Shown: positions 12,801-24,429, counted from the stretch's first letter. The stretch: 64,000 nucleotides of DNA from Rhipicephalus microplus (GCF_043290135.1 NC_134710.1:201122692-201186691); one strand, 5' to 3'. Made by a program: numbers and translations. The notes: generated by a model not told the origin, from the letters alone.

Positions 12801-15800
12801 TTATGCTTATTGTTTTCTTATATTTGCTTTGTTCTTCTTGAGACACTGCCCCACCGCGGTGGTCTAGTGGCTGAGATACTCGGCTGCTGACCCACAGGTT
12901 GCGGGATTGTATCCCGGCTGCGGTGGCTGCATTTTCGATGGAGGCGAAAATGCTGTGTGCTCATGGGCTCAGATTTGGGTGCACGTTAAAAAATCCGAGG
13001 TGGTCGAGATTTCTGGAGCCCTCCACTACGGCGTCTCTCATAATCATATGATGGTTTTGGAATGTAAAACCTCAGATATCGACGATCGATCCTTGAGATA
13101 CTGCTTTGGGTAATTCTTCTGCATAGAACCGCTGACTGCAATGAAATTCCACTTTTGCTATATGTGAGAAGTGTGTAACACTGAACAACTGAAGGCTGTT
13201 CCTATGTTCATTGATAAATCAATAATGCTTCATCATGTTTTGGAATGTTGTATTCATTTGCCAGTGACTCTTTTCTAACACCACACACAGTTCAGTATCT
13301 TGTCATTGTAATGTCATGCAAACCTCGATGTGGAGTGGAGAGCATTATCAGATATCATGGATGTGCAGAACAGCACACCAAGTATACGTCATATCCAGAG
13401 CATGATATGCCATATTGCTGCAAAATCTGAGTGAGAGCAAAACAGCTGCAATTTTGATTTTTTTTATCATAATAATCATCAATAAAGTTTTACATCCATG
13501 CTGGATAATGCTTGTTGGAACTGCTAGATACTCTGGGTTAAATTAATGAAAGATGCGAGGTAAATCGTAGTTATTATTTGTAGGAAGGATAAGCTAAGAA
13601 AGGTTCGAAATTTTCTTGGAACTGAAGTGCCAGCCTTGTGATTAATGTGACAAGCCAGATATATTTCTCACTGTTTCTGACTTCTAAAACTTTTAAGAAC
13701 ATGAATGCCAAGATTAATTTCACTCTGCAAAAGCTGCAGTTTGTGGTAACATGGAAGCAATCTATAGTGTAGTCGAACCTGAGGATAAATATTAGCTCCC
13801 CCCACAGTTGTTACCATATCCTATGCAAAAAAATAATTTGCATAGATGCTCCAATAAATTAGTCGCTGACTTGCCTGACGACAGGCTCTACTGCTTGTTG
13901 AAAGCTGTCGAATTTTTTTGTAAAAACACATTTTTGTTCCTGGTTTAAGATGGAAAACCTGTACGCCCCGACAAAATTTTATTCTGACATCAGTACTCAA
14001 ATATCTTGGTGAGAACAGACAATCTCAATTTTCTCAAATGCCTAGTGTTTACTTCTGCAAAGAAAAAGTGCGTGCACTTCGAGCGAGAACTATCTGGTGC
14101 GACTTTGTAGTAGAGGTCGCCGACCATATTGTACCATGGTTGTGTGGGTAAAACATTTATTCCTAGGTTGTAACATAGGGCTGTATTCTCCGGCAGCCAT
14201 TTTAGGATATGCTTTCACTTTCGCAAGATGACCTGGCTGCGAAGGCGTCGTCGTCAACGTTTCGGGGCACAGTGCCAAGCGTGCAGAGTTGCATCCTCAG
14301 TCCACGCGAAGTTGGCGAATTTCCAGCCACACCATCTCCTGTAAACACGCCTACCGTTAGTCACACGAAATCGCGTGGAATGGGAGTACCTCGGAAAGTG
14401 ATCGCCCGCAAATCGCCCCAGTCGTTCTAGCTTTTAGTTTTTTTTTGAACTTTTTTGTTCATTTTCCTAAATAAACACAAATAAATAAATACTGCGTGGT
14501 GGAATCGTCTGAAATAGAAACTTGGAGTCTAGTGAAATTGAGGACGTTTAATAGTTTATTGATATGTGGGGTTTAAAGTCCCAAAACCACCATATGATTA
14601 TGAGAGACGCCGTAGTGGAGGGCTACGGAGATTTCAACCACCTGGAGTACTTTAACGTGCACCCAAATATGACCACACGGGCCTACAACATTTCCGCCTC
14701 CATCGGAAATGCAGCCGCCGAAGCGGGGATGCGATCCCGCGACCTGAGGGTCAGCAGTCGAGTACCTTAGCCACTAGACCCCCGCGGCGGGGCATGAAGC
14801 TTCGCTGGTCGCGACCACAAGCTTCACTGAGAGGAATGGCTATGAATTTTTTTTACGAGCAATAACGTGTGAGAAATATTCCGTGCTTATCGCTGATTAA
14901 CTTTTGTCGATTTTAGCGTCTAAAATTATCTAATGTAACAAACAGTACTGTTTCATTTGTCAAGAAAAAAAAACTAAATTGCTGTGTTGGCTGTGCCTTC
15001 GCTGCAGTGAAGTCTAAAGGCCTGACCACACGTAGCCGTTGCATCGCGCCAGCGCGTGGCATTTTGACGAGGCGCCGGGCCCTCTCCCACATAGAGAGCG
15101 AGAGTGTGCAGCTTTGCGTAGCCACGCGCCCTCTCTCTTAATAGGGAGAGGGCGCGGTCAAAAAGTCACGCGCTGGCGCGCTGCAACGGCTACGTGTGGT
15201 CAGGCCTTGATACACAGCGGTTACGACGTGGCCTGGTCACCTTAGCGCTTGGCGGGTTTGCGTAGAAGCTGCAACTTCTTTCTTGGAGCGAAACAAGTTC
15301 ACATCTTACAGTGTGCGCAAAGGTGTTAATGTATAGGAATGTATAGGTTTCACATTACCGCCATGCCGCCGCGTGCAGGAAAAGAATAATAACGGAAGAC
15401 CATTGTGTACTGTTGTGCGTGTCATCGCAGAATAAGTCCAGTTACGCATCGTTTCCCGAAAAAAAAAGCAGACAGCGCGAAACGAAGGGCGACGTGGATC
15501 ACAAACTTGCGGCTCGGAAAAAAAAATGTGACTGGTATGCTGCTGGTTAGTTCAAAACACGTCGCTCTCAACTTATCCTCGGTGAGTATATTATTCTCGG
15601 AAAGTGGAATATACTTTCGTTTACTTAGGCATGCGCTCGAAAAATCGGGGACGCAGGCGTGATTTGGTCATGCTTGTTTTCTGCACCAGCCTTATATTGT
15701 GTTAGTGATGCTCAAATCAAGCGGCATGGTTATTCTTGCTGACGGTCAGTTCAGTAGCGAAGTCACGAGCAGATTTATAACAGGCACTCCTACGTTATTC

Positions 15801-18800
15801 TTGCTTTTGTTCTGTGGTCTGTGCAGACTGCGGTGTTCTCATTCAACGCGGCGCGTTGGAAGTTCATCTGCTCGCAAGAAATTTAAAGAAAAAAAATGCG
15901 GGCCTCTTAAGCTTCGCCTTTAGGAGTTGAACGCGATAGCGATATTCTGTCCCTATATACTGCGTACTTCAGACAAATAGTGCATGAAATCTGTTCGAAC
16001 TTAAGTGCGTGCGTGCCTTTCGTAGTGGGTGAGCGGCTTTAAACCATGAGGTCAATATGGTAATCACATGTTCTGACGCCCGATGACAATGTACACGCTT
16101 GTACCACGCAGTATTACTGGAATACTTCATGGTGTACTGGGTGAAGCATGTGTACAGGACGCGTGTGTTTGTAAAGCATGAAAGTTACTTTCACTGCATT
16201 TTCAAGCAGAGGAAGTTATATTCACTGCATTCACAAGCAATGGCATGACAGTGTGGTGGAACATATCCGTTTCCGTCGCATGCGACCCGGGTTCGATCAC
16301 CGCTGTGATCCAGGATATTTTTATTGTTTATTTTATTTGCGTCGCTCTAGAATTCTCGGTCATGCATAAGTTGGCGATTTTTCGCTCACAACCAACGGCA
16401 TCATGCCGAAATTTCTGTGAAACGAGCAAAACTGCAAACAACGCTTGTTCTATAGCTTTTGGAAGACTCGGCCTGCGCACCGCTACTTCGCTTCCCTACA
16501 ATGAGAACGTGATCGAATTTTGTTGCAATAGATATTCGTTCCCAGATGATGCATTTATATTCATTAAATATAATTTTGAACCAGAATAAACAATCGAATT
16601 TCTGGAAATGTGACGCGGTTAATCGAATAAGAGACCGATTTGCTCTAATTAGACTCACTGACCTATAAGCCTTCCGTTTCGCTAAATAAATAGCACCATG
16701 AAAATTGGTTGCTGGTCCCTTTAAAATAAGGGACTTACAATTTGTGCGGTTTTACGTGCGAAAACCATGATATGACTATAAAGCAAGCCGTCGTAGAAGG
16801 CACCGGCAGAAATCGCAACCACCTGGGATTCTGTAACGTGCACCTTAATCTAAGAACACGGGCCTCGATGAAGAATTCCGCCTACATCGAAATGACCGCC
16901 ACGACCGGAATCGAACCCACGACCTTCCGGTCAGCAGCCTAGCAACGTAACCACTGAACCACCGTGGCGTACTCTTGAAGTAAAATCAATCGACAGCAAG
17001 CGACATTCGACGAAACACTTCGATTCAACGCCACGATCCAGAAACAGTGCCGCCGTGACCCTGGATATCGTATAGCCATGTTTGTTTATTCGTAGAATGT
17101 TGCCAGCTCAAACAGCGTATTCTGCAGTTGTAAAATCGGTGAAGCATGATCACTTTCAATGTTCTTTCTAATTAATCCCACGTTAGCACAAAATTAAAAA
17201 AAAGTCCGGCATGTTCGCTTTTCGTTCACTTGCAAAGTAGGCAAGTATGCCACTGTCAAGTGTGAAAAGCAGTGTTTGATTCATGTTTTTTACGTTTTTT
17301 TCCTCCGTTTTTGTACGTTTTTTTTCTTCCGCACTTTCTAACATGTAAACGTGGTTTGGGGTAACCAAAGTGATTGTAATTTTGTTCTTTTTTTGTACGC
17401 GCATATGCTTCTTTATTTGTGTATCGGCAGTGTCCGTTTAAATTTTCTATTAAGGCTGTTTTTCGCAGTGATGAAATGTCGAATATCGATTATTGAATTT
17501 ATTTGTTGTACTCGCTTCATGTTTGTTTGTCTTATTAAATACGGTTACCATAATGTCAATGGTGCATTCGTTTTACGACATGCCCTTTGTTTTTGTTTTC
17601 TACTTTCCAATATGTAATACCCTGTAAAGGGTCTTTAGGGATAAAATAAATATACTACAAGCTCATTGTGCCGGTCACACGGGCACCATTCACACAGGCA
17701 CCGACGATTTCCGCTAGTCTTGCTCGTCGTTACGCCATCGAAGAGACGGAACACGTCACACGGTCTCCGTTACGCCAAAGAAGTTCAACGGAGCGTTTCG
17801 CAATGGGAGAATGTTCTCAGCGTGATTATAGATGCGAAATCTGGCATGCAGGCGTGGTTGCCGCAGCGCACGATGGACTCTGTGTGGCTTGCGGTAGAAG
17901 CTCGTAAAACAGCCGTTTGACATGGGTACAACTCCATCTCCGTCGAACTCCCTAATGAAGTTTTTCATTGATGGGTTGAACGTAGTTCAGTGGTGGCAGT
18001 GTCACTGGTGTTAAGTCCTTCGGATGATTAACGGGCCGATTTTAATAAAGAACTTTCGCAGTGTCAAAAAACAAAGACGAGAAGAGAGACAAAAACCGAA
18101 GCTGTGCTTCCAACTGATGGCTTAGTCACAGGTTTCACCGTGTGTTCTCATTTGTCACTTCTCGACCTTGCTTGTCTGCGCTGCGAAAATCCTTTGCATC
18201 AACTGGTCAATGATAAGATTATTCTGCGGATCTTAGCGCTTCGCGTAAACTGTGTGAATTATTAAAATGTTTCTATGCGCGTATTCGGGAGAAGCTCCCT
18301 GAATTCGGGACGTAGCATATTTCGCATCACTCGTGCGACTTATTTGATTGGCTTTTTAGGGTTTGTACAGAGCTAAAAAACTTGGGCAGCCTGTGGGAGG
18401 CCTTTACAACAGCCCTGCCGTCCCGTTTGCATCGCGGCCACTGGGATTGTTGCGCCATCTAGCAGCGCAGAGATCAGCTAGATAAGGGGTTTCACTCTCA
18501 CCTCGGCCACATGTCAGTAAATTTAGTTCCGCAAGGGCCGCGACAGTTAGTAAAACATAAGCAGGGCGAGTGAGGGGGGCACAAATCGTCAGCATGCAAC
18601 GTCGTTTCTTAAGCGCACATCTCATGTAAGCGTCATTTCCTAAGGAGATCGGGTGGCAGAATTCCAAAAACATGTCGATACCGATTTTCCAAATGACTAA
18701 AGTCTGGACGCCAATTCTGGATGTATATATTTCCTTTCGCGCTTGTGTTTCAACACATGGCGATTATATGGAGTACCTCTCGCAAAGAATGGTTTTAAGG

Positions 18801-19733
18801 CAGCCCTGCCTGCGTATCTCATGAACATACTTATTAAGAAAATTGAAAACAAGTGGGGCCAAGAAGGTCATTTGCGGGCCGCAAACGAGAGGTTCGCGGG
18901 CCGTATGTTTGAGAACCCTGGGCTAGATTAACACGGAGTTTCGCCGGCGAACGGTGACGGGAGGCACAGCTTAGCTCCGACTAATCCCCGACTGATATAG
19001 CAAGAAATTGAGGAAGGAAAGCACAGCTTGAGAGATCACCTTTAATCATCCCCTGTAATTCCCTTCGTATAATTGGTGTTTTGCTTGAATTATGGCGCGA
19101 ATGATTTTCTCTAGTTTATAGCTTACGGTATTTTGGAATCTAATCGAGAGATCCTTGCAGCCGGAAAAGGTGCAAAAAGGAAAGACTGCATGTTAGCGAC
19201 ACTATATACCCTACCGCACGAGCCATCTGTTATAGGCTATAGATAATATGAATCGCGACGGCTGCGACTTGAGCCCATGGAGTAAGTTTCTTATGGGCAA
19301 AAATAGGCTACATTGAATTCTAAAGGAGCCAAAGGCTGAACCTTTCCGGTTGTCCGCGAGAAAAAAATTTGATTGTTCGTGATATCACACTGACGTACCC
19401 GTTCTGTGACTTCTGCGGAAGATTTATGAGAACGAAAGGTGAGAACTCGTAACTTTTTTGCCCAGTAAACATCTTCAGTTTCAACATGAGATTAACTAAA
19501 ATCGGGTGTAAAGTTGTGTACTCAATTTGCGAAGGAGGCGTCCGGAGCCCAATTTTGAATAAAAGAGTATGTAAGGGAAGGGATGATCTACTCTGTGTAC
19601 AGAGCTTAGGACAAGATGCTTAATTGGTTAGCTCGCCGGCAAAAACGGCGGCTGACGTTCTTACCTCGTCGTCGTTTCTCCTTCTGCTGCCGTCCAGTCT
19701 CTGGTTCCGGAAATCCTCGGCAAGTTCCGAAAC
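9231..19733 (-). CDS. Secreted coiled-coil + fibrinogen-related domain protein, Scabrous-like (5' incomplete)
   Basis: Four minus-strand exons join in phase: 19733-19665 (69 nt, phase 0/0), 12211-12127 (85 nt, 0/1), 11417-10551 (867 nt, 1/1) and 9889-9231 (659 nt, phase 1 to stop). Together they make 1680 nt, that is 559 residues plus stop. Residues 1-51 are acidic and linker-like, with SRRR and PRR basic clusters that could be cleaved. Residues about 60-335 form a heptad-rich coiled coil with several N-glycosylation sequons. C342 to about 545 is a full fibrinogen C-terminal domain. Family knowledge: FReD proteins are secreted lectin-like or signalling ligands. The coiled-coil plus FReD layout and the THCA, HCQ and GLTW blocks recall insect Scabrous, a Notch-pathway modulator. 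Angiopoietin-like and ixoderin-type proteins are alternatives. The exon with the signal peptide was not found. Confidence 0.8.
10022..10392 (+). mobile_element. 3' end of a non-LTR retrotransposon (LINE), 5'-truncated
   Basis: On the plus strand, within the intron between the FReD and coiled-coil exons, a frame reads RTTRDWNGLPKDV... and then stops. This is the typical C-terminal end of CR1/Jockey-type reverse transcriptases. A 3' UTR follows with GGGACCCTTGAGGTACC and a repeated AATAAATAAAT tail. Frame continuity is lost a short way upstream, so the copy is dead on arrival. It is antisense to the host gene. Confidence 0.7.
10545..10551 (-). other. Non-canonical GC splice donor
   Basis: The minus strand reads CAAG|GCAAGT at the end of the coiled-coil exon, a textbook GC-AG donor. 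Ending the exon with this single G makes GAC with the next exon and keeps frame into the FReD. The nearest GT, four bases on, shifts the frame. Confidence 0.85.
10551..11417 (-). CDS. FReD gene, coiled-coil exon
   Basis: The acceptor is TTCAACAG next to 11417; the first two bases complete a split GAT (D52). The exon encodes 289 codons, mostly heptad-patterned Leu/Ile/Val with many charged residues, from about residue 60 to 335. Sequons occur in RRNSTE, RNVSGC, LNTTV, LHNVT and KNITH. Cysteines in SGCFQ and SKCDF could make interchain bonds. A long coiled coil just before a FReD normally drives oligomer formation. The ATG at 11407-11409 is internal, not the start. Confidence 0.88.
12127..12211 (-). 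CDS. FReD gene, short acidic linker exon
   Basis: It is bounded by the acceptor ATTACAG|GAA and the donor GCTG|GTTAGT. In phase it reads EKHQDGDALEYFEGSG... and ends PRRA plus the first base of D52. The phase fits both neighbours exactly. It is acidic and carries a dibasic PRR. No domain is recognised. Confidence 0.82.
12850..13091 (+). mobile_element. Ruka-like tRNA-derived SINE
   Basis: The head has a Pol III A-box-like GGTCTAGTGGCTGAG and a B-box-like segment. The body has the family's CCCTCCACTACGGCGTCTC and CATAATCATATG blocks. The flanks CTTGAGACACTGC (12837-12849) and CTTGAGATACTGC (13092-13104) are a 13-bp target duplication with one mismatch. It lies in the large FReD intron, antisense to the gene. 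Confidence 0.85.
13105..14208. other. Intronic AT-rich stretch
   Basis: Part of the 7.45-kb intron of the minus-strand gene. No exon, RNA gene or clear repeat is seen. Confidence 0.5.
14209..14430 (+). CDS. Possible small ORF: terminal exon or retrocopy inside the FReD intron
   Basis: The frame encodes 73 residues (start LSLSQDD after Met; end RKSPQSF). It is Ser/Thr/Pro-rich with a basic tail and stands out in base composition from its AT-rich surroundings. Shortly after the TAG there are AAATAAA and AAATAAATAAAT motifs, as at a transcript 3' end. AG dinucleotides just upstream (CATTTTAG) could serve as a splice acceptor. It may be the last exon of a nested plus-strand gene or a truncated processed copy. 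No family is recognised. Confidence 0.35.
   Translation: MLSLSQDDLAAKASSSTFRGTVPSVQSCILSPREVGEFPATPSPVNTPTVSHTKSRGMGVPRKVIARKSPQSF
14555..14793 (-). mobile_element. Ruka-like SINE
   Basis: In the minus direction it starts with a GCCCCGCCGCGG-type head, carries the GATCCCGCGACCTG B-box region (as read on plus), and ends in the ATCAATAAA-like tail at the low coordinate. Nearly full length. Short frames through it are not genes. Confidence 0.85.
15017..15208. mobile_element. Foldback element (MITE-like), about 190 bp
   Basis: The left end AAGGCCTGACCACACGTAG and the right end, whose reverse complement is nearly the same, extend as imperfect inverted arms of about 70 nt through GCCGTTGCA and CGCCAGCGCGTG. 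Short GC-rich internal repeats lie in the middle. The whole element would fold into one long hairpin. No ORF. Confidence 0.7.
15209..16240. other. Intronic stretch without recognised features
   Basis: Mixed composition. Short frames at 15405-15662 and 15699-15923 show no family signal. It sits inside the FReD gene's large intron. Confidence 0.4.
16241..16312 (+). repeat. tRNA-like (Pol III promoter-like) SINE head fragment
   Basis: An A-box-like GTGTGGTGGAACA precedes a B-box-like GGGTTCGATCA, about 40 nt apart, but no clean cloverleaf forms. It directly follows an imperfect short duplication (TTCACTGCATT occurs twice at 16190-16230). A decayed tRNA-derived SINE is more likely than a working tRNA gene. 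Confidence 0.35.
16740..16970 (-). mobile_element. Diverged Ruka-related SINE
   Basis: It has the family's body blocks (ACCATGATATGA, AACGTGCACC) with many changes. The head contains GAATCGAACCCACGACC (plus strand), a B-box complement, and ends GAACCACCGTGGCG. Older than the other copies. Confidence 0.75.
16971..19664. other. Intronic stretch without recognised features
   Basis: No exon with fitting phase was seen between the two FReD gene exons. An ORF pair at 17666-17920 shows no family signal; AATAAA motifs occur near 17640. Confidence 0.4.
19665..19733 (-). CDS. FReD gene, upstream internal exon
   Basis: A pyrimidine-rich tract and CTACACAG precede 19733; the donor is GACGAG|GTAAGA. The exon reads VSELAEDFRNQRLDG, then SRRRNDDE, 23 codons, phase 0 at both ends, and joins in frame to EKHQDG. 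The RRR could be a processing site. It has no start Met or signal peptide, so at least one more 5' exon must exist. Confidence 0.75.
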
Positions 19734-20656
19734 CTGTGTAGGTGAGAAGAAAGCAGAGAAAACGCACCCTATTATATAACGTTCGCAGGATGCCCTTTGC
19801 CCTCCTCTATAGTCCACAGTGCAGCAGTAAGCGTGCGCGAGCTTGTACTGTGTCGAGGCTTATATATAGAAGGCTGATGAATGCTCATCCACGTGCCACC
19901 TTCCGGCCGGCCGCGCCCTAACGACCGGCGGCTCGTAATCCCTAATTAATGAAGTGTTCCTCTTCGGCTGCCCTGAGCGCTGTTATGACGGCAAATAAAA
20001 GATTTATGGAACAAAGCGCGCACGTCATGAGGCTGCGTACGAAATCGCCTATAGCACGTCGCGACTTCGAACAATGCGTGCGCGACGTCCATGATGAAGT
20101 CGCAGGTATACAGCGCCCACGTGGGACAAAGTGCGTCGACCGATGTGCTCAACTGACGTCGCTCGAGTGTTGCACAGCACAGGCCTGATTTATACAGTTT
20201 ATTGGGACCGCTGACGCTGTGGTTTTGTGGTGTACTCGTTTCTAAAATTTCTGCCCGATGGATGTCTTGGGTTGCAGACGCGTGCCGCGCAAACAACACA
20301 CTGCACGATAACAGCGTGCAGGTGCGTGTTTTGAATCAATGGTACACATTTTCAATGTCCCGTCTTTTTGTTTCCTTATTTTAACGGTCGTGCTTCCGAC
20401 CGTTTTCTCATTTTATTAGTAAATCGATGAAATGGGCTCTTGGGTCACGCTCATGAAAGGGTTATGGTGAGTTTAAAGTCGGAGAAAAGTTAGAACAAAG
20501 GCGCAGAAGAATGTAGTGCAATTTGCTGTAGCAATTTACGAAAAGAAGGAGATATAAACCCAAATATTTTAGACTATGCTGTATTTCGAATACTCCAATG
20601 TAATATAGGGCTTGTTTGGCATGTGTCACACAATGCGAATCGCGTAAGGAGTGGGT
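19734..20656. other. Upstream (minus) intron or flank, no recognised feature
   Basis: I see no signal-peptide exon here and no repeat I can name. Confidence 0.35.
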
Positions 20657-21000
20657 CGTTCAATGCTCCAACCCATTAGAAAAATTGTTCTTGATCACCC
20701 ATTGACTATGGCGCATATCCACTAGGCACAATTCTTCATCGTCGTCAGTCATGCACAAAAAAATGCACGAAATTTCTAAGAAGTGTGTAGCGAATACCAC
20801 GCTTCTCAAAAAAAAAATGATGAAGGATAGCATAGTGAATGCTGGCCTACTACACAAAAATTATGATTATTATTGACGTAGTGGGTACCCAGTGGTGTAC
20901 TTGTAGCAGTTACCCAAAGAATGTTTAGAAAACGCTTTGAAAGGCCGCTCTTCCAGCTTTCGCTCTGACTGTGCGGCGCGTACCGCGCAGGCATGGCGTT
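20657..21000. repeat. Interspersed repeat, copy 1 (same family as 58612-58955)
   Basis: Shares ordered blocks with the second copy: the CAATGCT...CAACC start, ATACCACGCTTCTC, and TACTTGTAGCAGTTACCCAA, then a CTCTTCCAGCTTTC block and a GC-rich end. Both copies lie in the same orientation. No coding capacity. An unnamed non-autonomous element. Confidence 0.65.
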
Positions 21001-22571
21001 TTTGGAAGGGTGGCAACATGGCAATATTTATGTAGCACATACGTTGTACCCAAATTGAAGTTTCTGCATTGAATTTTAACTTTAGAAGTGAAATAAAGAT
21101 ATCTATTCACCATTTTCTTAACTTGTCTCGTATTTTATCCCACCCTATCCTAAATAGCTTTTTAAAGAAAGCGGTAGACCTAATGAAACATTGACACGGG
21201 GCGCGTGGACGTCGACTGCCTGCAACGCGTGCTTCCGCAATGAAGTTAATATTGATGGCGTTTTCTTTTTTTTTTTTCGCACCGGTTTGACTAAAAAAAG
21301 ACGTTTTTGTTGCTTTGAGAGGCATGTTTGATTTTCTACGGCAAACACGGGCGATCTGTTGCAATGTTAACGCGATGAGGGCACCGCTTAAGAGAACGAA
21401 GTACGTGATTAAAATTTTTAAAAAAGTTGTAACAAAGACGTGGTATCGCGGAAATGTCACTGCGTGCACTTAGGCTTCTTATAGGTGCATTGACTATACT
21501 TTGGTCGGGTTTTAGCACGATGCTGTAAAATATGGCTTCCCCTAATCCAATAGTCAACCCTGCACGCGAGTCTATTCTGACATGACTGGGCGTGGTACTG
21601 GCTTCTGCTTTTTCAAGGATTGTTACGCTTATGGAGCGAATTCTCGCTGGTTGTGTCTATGTGATTGTGCTGTTGTGTGTTTCATGAATGTCGGGGCCTT
21701 GCACTTGTCACGTCTAGTCGCTGTTGTGTGCTTATGCATGCACTTCGCTTCTTTACGCTGATCACTTTTGACGTCAGTGAGGGCCATTTCGTTGCAGATT
21801 CGCAGTTTAGACTGCTCCTGAAGAGATCACGAGGAAGCGCAGTTTTTTTGCCGCGGCAAAATGGCAAGAGCAAACGGTGCACCTCAGCAGATAGCGAGTG
21901 TAATGACACGATACTACCATCAGTTGCATGGAAGTGTAGTATATCGTTAGGGAAAGAAAACAGCCACGCGCAAATATTTGCTTTTTTGAAGTGAACGAGT
22001 TCACTCCGTAAACTATTAAATGCACATCCCGCAATTACCACCATAGTGCAAGAGAGCCGCTCATTAATTGCATTTACAAAAAAAGATACACACATATCTA
22101 GTAGGGCTCCAAGAATAATTTTTCCTCTTTCTGCGGTCTCACACTGGTTGTATTTATAATTGAAGTGTATACGCTCGTGAAATTTTCATTACTGAGTTCT
22201 GATAAATTGGTTTGTTATTCGATAAATTTGGGTTTCTTCACATATTCCTTGCTTTGTTTGCTATAAACTCAGTCTTGCAGACAGGTCTGTACCTAATAAA
22301 ATGTTCATCTAACGTTTTTTTTTATAAGTTCCTATAAAAATTTTGTAAATGCGGCTGCTTCTTTGTTAAAACATTTAAATTATGTGTACATTACTGCTTT
22401 TTTGCGCTTTATAATGTGGGACGGGTTACGGCACCTTGTCAGGCATTAATTTGCATTTTTGCCAACCCTGTCCCTTACTTGTGTCTACTGTACTTTGTGT
22501 ACTGTACTTTGTAATAAATGTTCTTACAAGATGGGCGACATCCGAGGAGTACGCGAGCATGCTTCATCGAT
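21001..22571. other. AT-rich stretch, no supported gene
   Basis: Opposing frames at 21665-21994 (+) and 21682-22095 (-) overlap each other and match nothing I recognise; treated as chance ORFs. Confidence 0.35.
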
Positions 22572-22630
<59 letters not shown>

Positions 22631-22707
22631 GTAGTACTACTACTACTACTACTACTACTACTTATTATTATTTTTATGATTATTGTTGTTGTTGTTGTTG
22701 TTGTTGT
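22572..22707. repeat. Compound microsatellite (ACT)n then (TTG)n
   Basis: About 94 bp of ACT units with one GTAGT interruption, a short ATTATT bridge, then about 25 bp of TTG. Poly-Leu or poly-Thr frames through it are artefacts. Confidence 0.95.
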
Positions 22708-22889
22708 AATGATACAAGCTATCTACATGGTTTAAGTGTAAGATAACTATACTCCAACTGGCGACAGTGCAGGCAATCGCCCAATAGACATTTTCTACCC
22801 TGCAGCAACAGTCGTAACAGGCTTTATTCTTCTTTCGCCCAACAGTTTTGCATACACAGTTTTAGATATGCGTGTCGAGTCTGTGGTAG

Positions 22890-23650
22890 CCTATTTGTAT
22901 GCAGTTCCATGTAGTTTCGAGGAGGCGCCGCGTTTTCTTCCTGCAGACGCGCGCACGGGCACGCAGACTCGGTTTCGAAGCAAATGTGGCGCGTGCCCTT
23001 TGGCGGGAGGCGAACTGCGTGCGGACTGGTGACGAATGTCAGGGCCATCTGCGCTTTCCGTCGGCCAGGCAGTCGTCTTTTATGTTCCACCCTGCATTTT
23101 GCACCCTGCCCGTCGCGATGCGCATGAATGGGGCGGGCCGGCTGCAGAAGCGCGCGGGGCGCGCACCGCGTGCGCGACCTATGAGGGAGAGATCAGAGCT
23201 GGGCACACTTTTGCTGCTTTCTTTTACTCTCTTTTGCTCCGGTTAGACCGTTTCTGCTATCGCCCAGTGCAGCTATAGTTGTGCAGTGCGGGAGTGCGCC
23301 GACGCACCCGCGCGTCGCCTGCTTCCCCCGTTCTCGCAACGCTCCATTCCCCCCCTCTCTCTTCTGTGTAAGATTTGTTGGGAGCTCCGAGTGTATGGCG
23401 GCGCACGCTTCCGCCCGATCGGCACGGCATGGATTAACGAGAGTGGCAGCGAGGACACGTGTGAGCGAGCGCTCGTTGCCGACAGCTGTACGCGCGCACG
23501 ATGAAGAGAAAATTCAGACCGCCCTATCGGTGTGTACGTTTGCGCCGCCACACGTATATCCGTACTGCGTGGTTCTTTTTTCATCTTTGGCAATCTCTTT
23601 ATCGCAACGGCGTTATAACCCGCAGCCCCTTTTGCGGAGATGAACCACGC
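22890..23650. other. GC-rich, CpG-rich island
   Basis: Base composition jumps from AT-rich to GC-rich with dense CpG and many open but unconserved frames on both strands. It lies about 3 kb upstream of the first identified FReD exon, so a promoter or 5' UTR island is possible. No signal peptide was found here. Confidence 0.35.
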
Positions 23651-24234
23651 TGGTAACAAGATGCGCAGGCGGGCTGTATAATCGAATGAAGGCTGAACCC
23701 GAATAATTGCTTTATAAGCGCTACTGAGAATGAGGGAAAGTACGAAATGTAATAACGCCGTGCAGAGTTTTGAGGCACAATGCTAACGCAATTAGCCGCC
23801 TGTTCAATCGGGCAGCAAGAGATAATTAACTCAGCGATATAGGGTCATACTAGGGACGTTGAAAGTAGAAAACGACGACTAAGAAATTACGGGCCGATAC
23901 AAAACGCACCAGTGTCCCTTGTTTTAGCATTCTCCTTGCAAGCGTGTTAACAGTTTCGCATTATTTCTTGCTGTTTTAAAGAAATCTAGCGTTCGCCTCA
24001 CGTAATCCTTCCAGACGTTCTTCGTGGCTTACACAGGATTTCAAGAAATTACTATGCAGCACATTACTGTTATTCAATGATATGGGTTCACAAGAAAGGT
24101 AGGCGCGTCCATGTTTTTGTTTTAGTTGTTCGAAACCAGAAACCTAGTATTACTTCGTAACTCGGGAACAGCCGAAACGCGTATGAGGAGTCAGTGTTAG
24201 GATAACATCCGCAGCAACAAAATTAATAGTGCGT

Positions 24235-24236
<2 letters not shown>

Positions 24237-24315
<79 letters not shown>

Positions 24316-24325
24316 TATATATATA
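24237..24325. repeat. (AT)n array, left flank of the Ty3 element
   Basis: About 89 bp of AT dinucleotides with one G interruption, running directly into the 5' LTR. AT repeats resume right after the 3' LTR. Confidence 0.95.
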
Positions 24326-24428
24326 TGTGATGAACCACACGAGAACGGTGTGGTGGAATGGTAGAGAAGGAGGAAGACGAAGACAAATAAATGGTTCATC
24401 GTACAGCCATCACGCCTCCTGCGTCACA
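24326..24428 (+). repeat. 5' LTR, 103 bp
   Basis: TG...CA ends within a 5-bp inverted repeat (TGTGA/TCACA). An AATAAA poly(A) signal lies at 24386-24391. There is no obvious TATA box. Identical to the 3' copy over all 103 positions. Confidence 0.95.
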
Positions 24429-24429
24429 C

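Noticed and set aside
14564..14770. Frame of 68 codons (similar ones at 12907-13113, 16742-16942, 34274-34639)
   Set aside because: These are translations through Ruka-like SINE copies; similarity among them is repeat homology.
22436..22746. Open frames with poly-Leu, poly-Thr and poly-Val runs
   Set aside because: They are translations of the (ACT)n and (TTG)n microsatellite.
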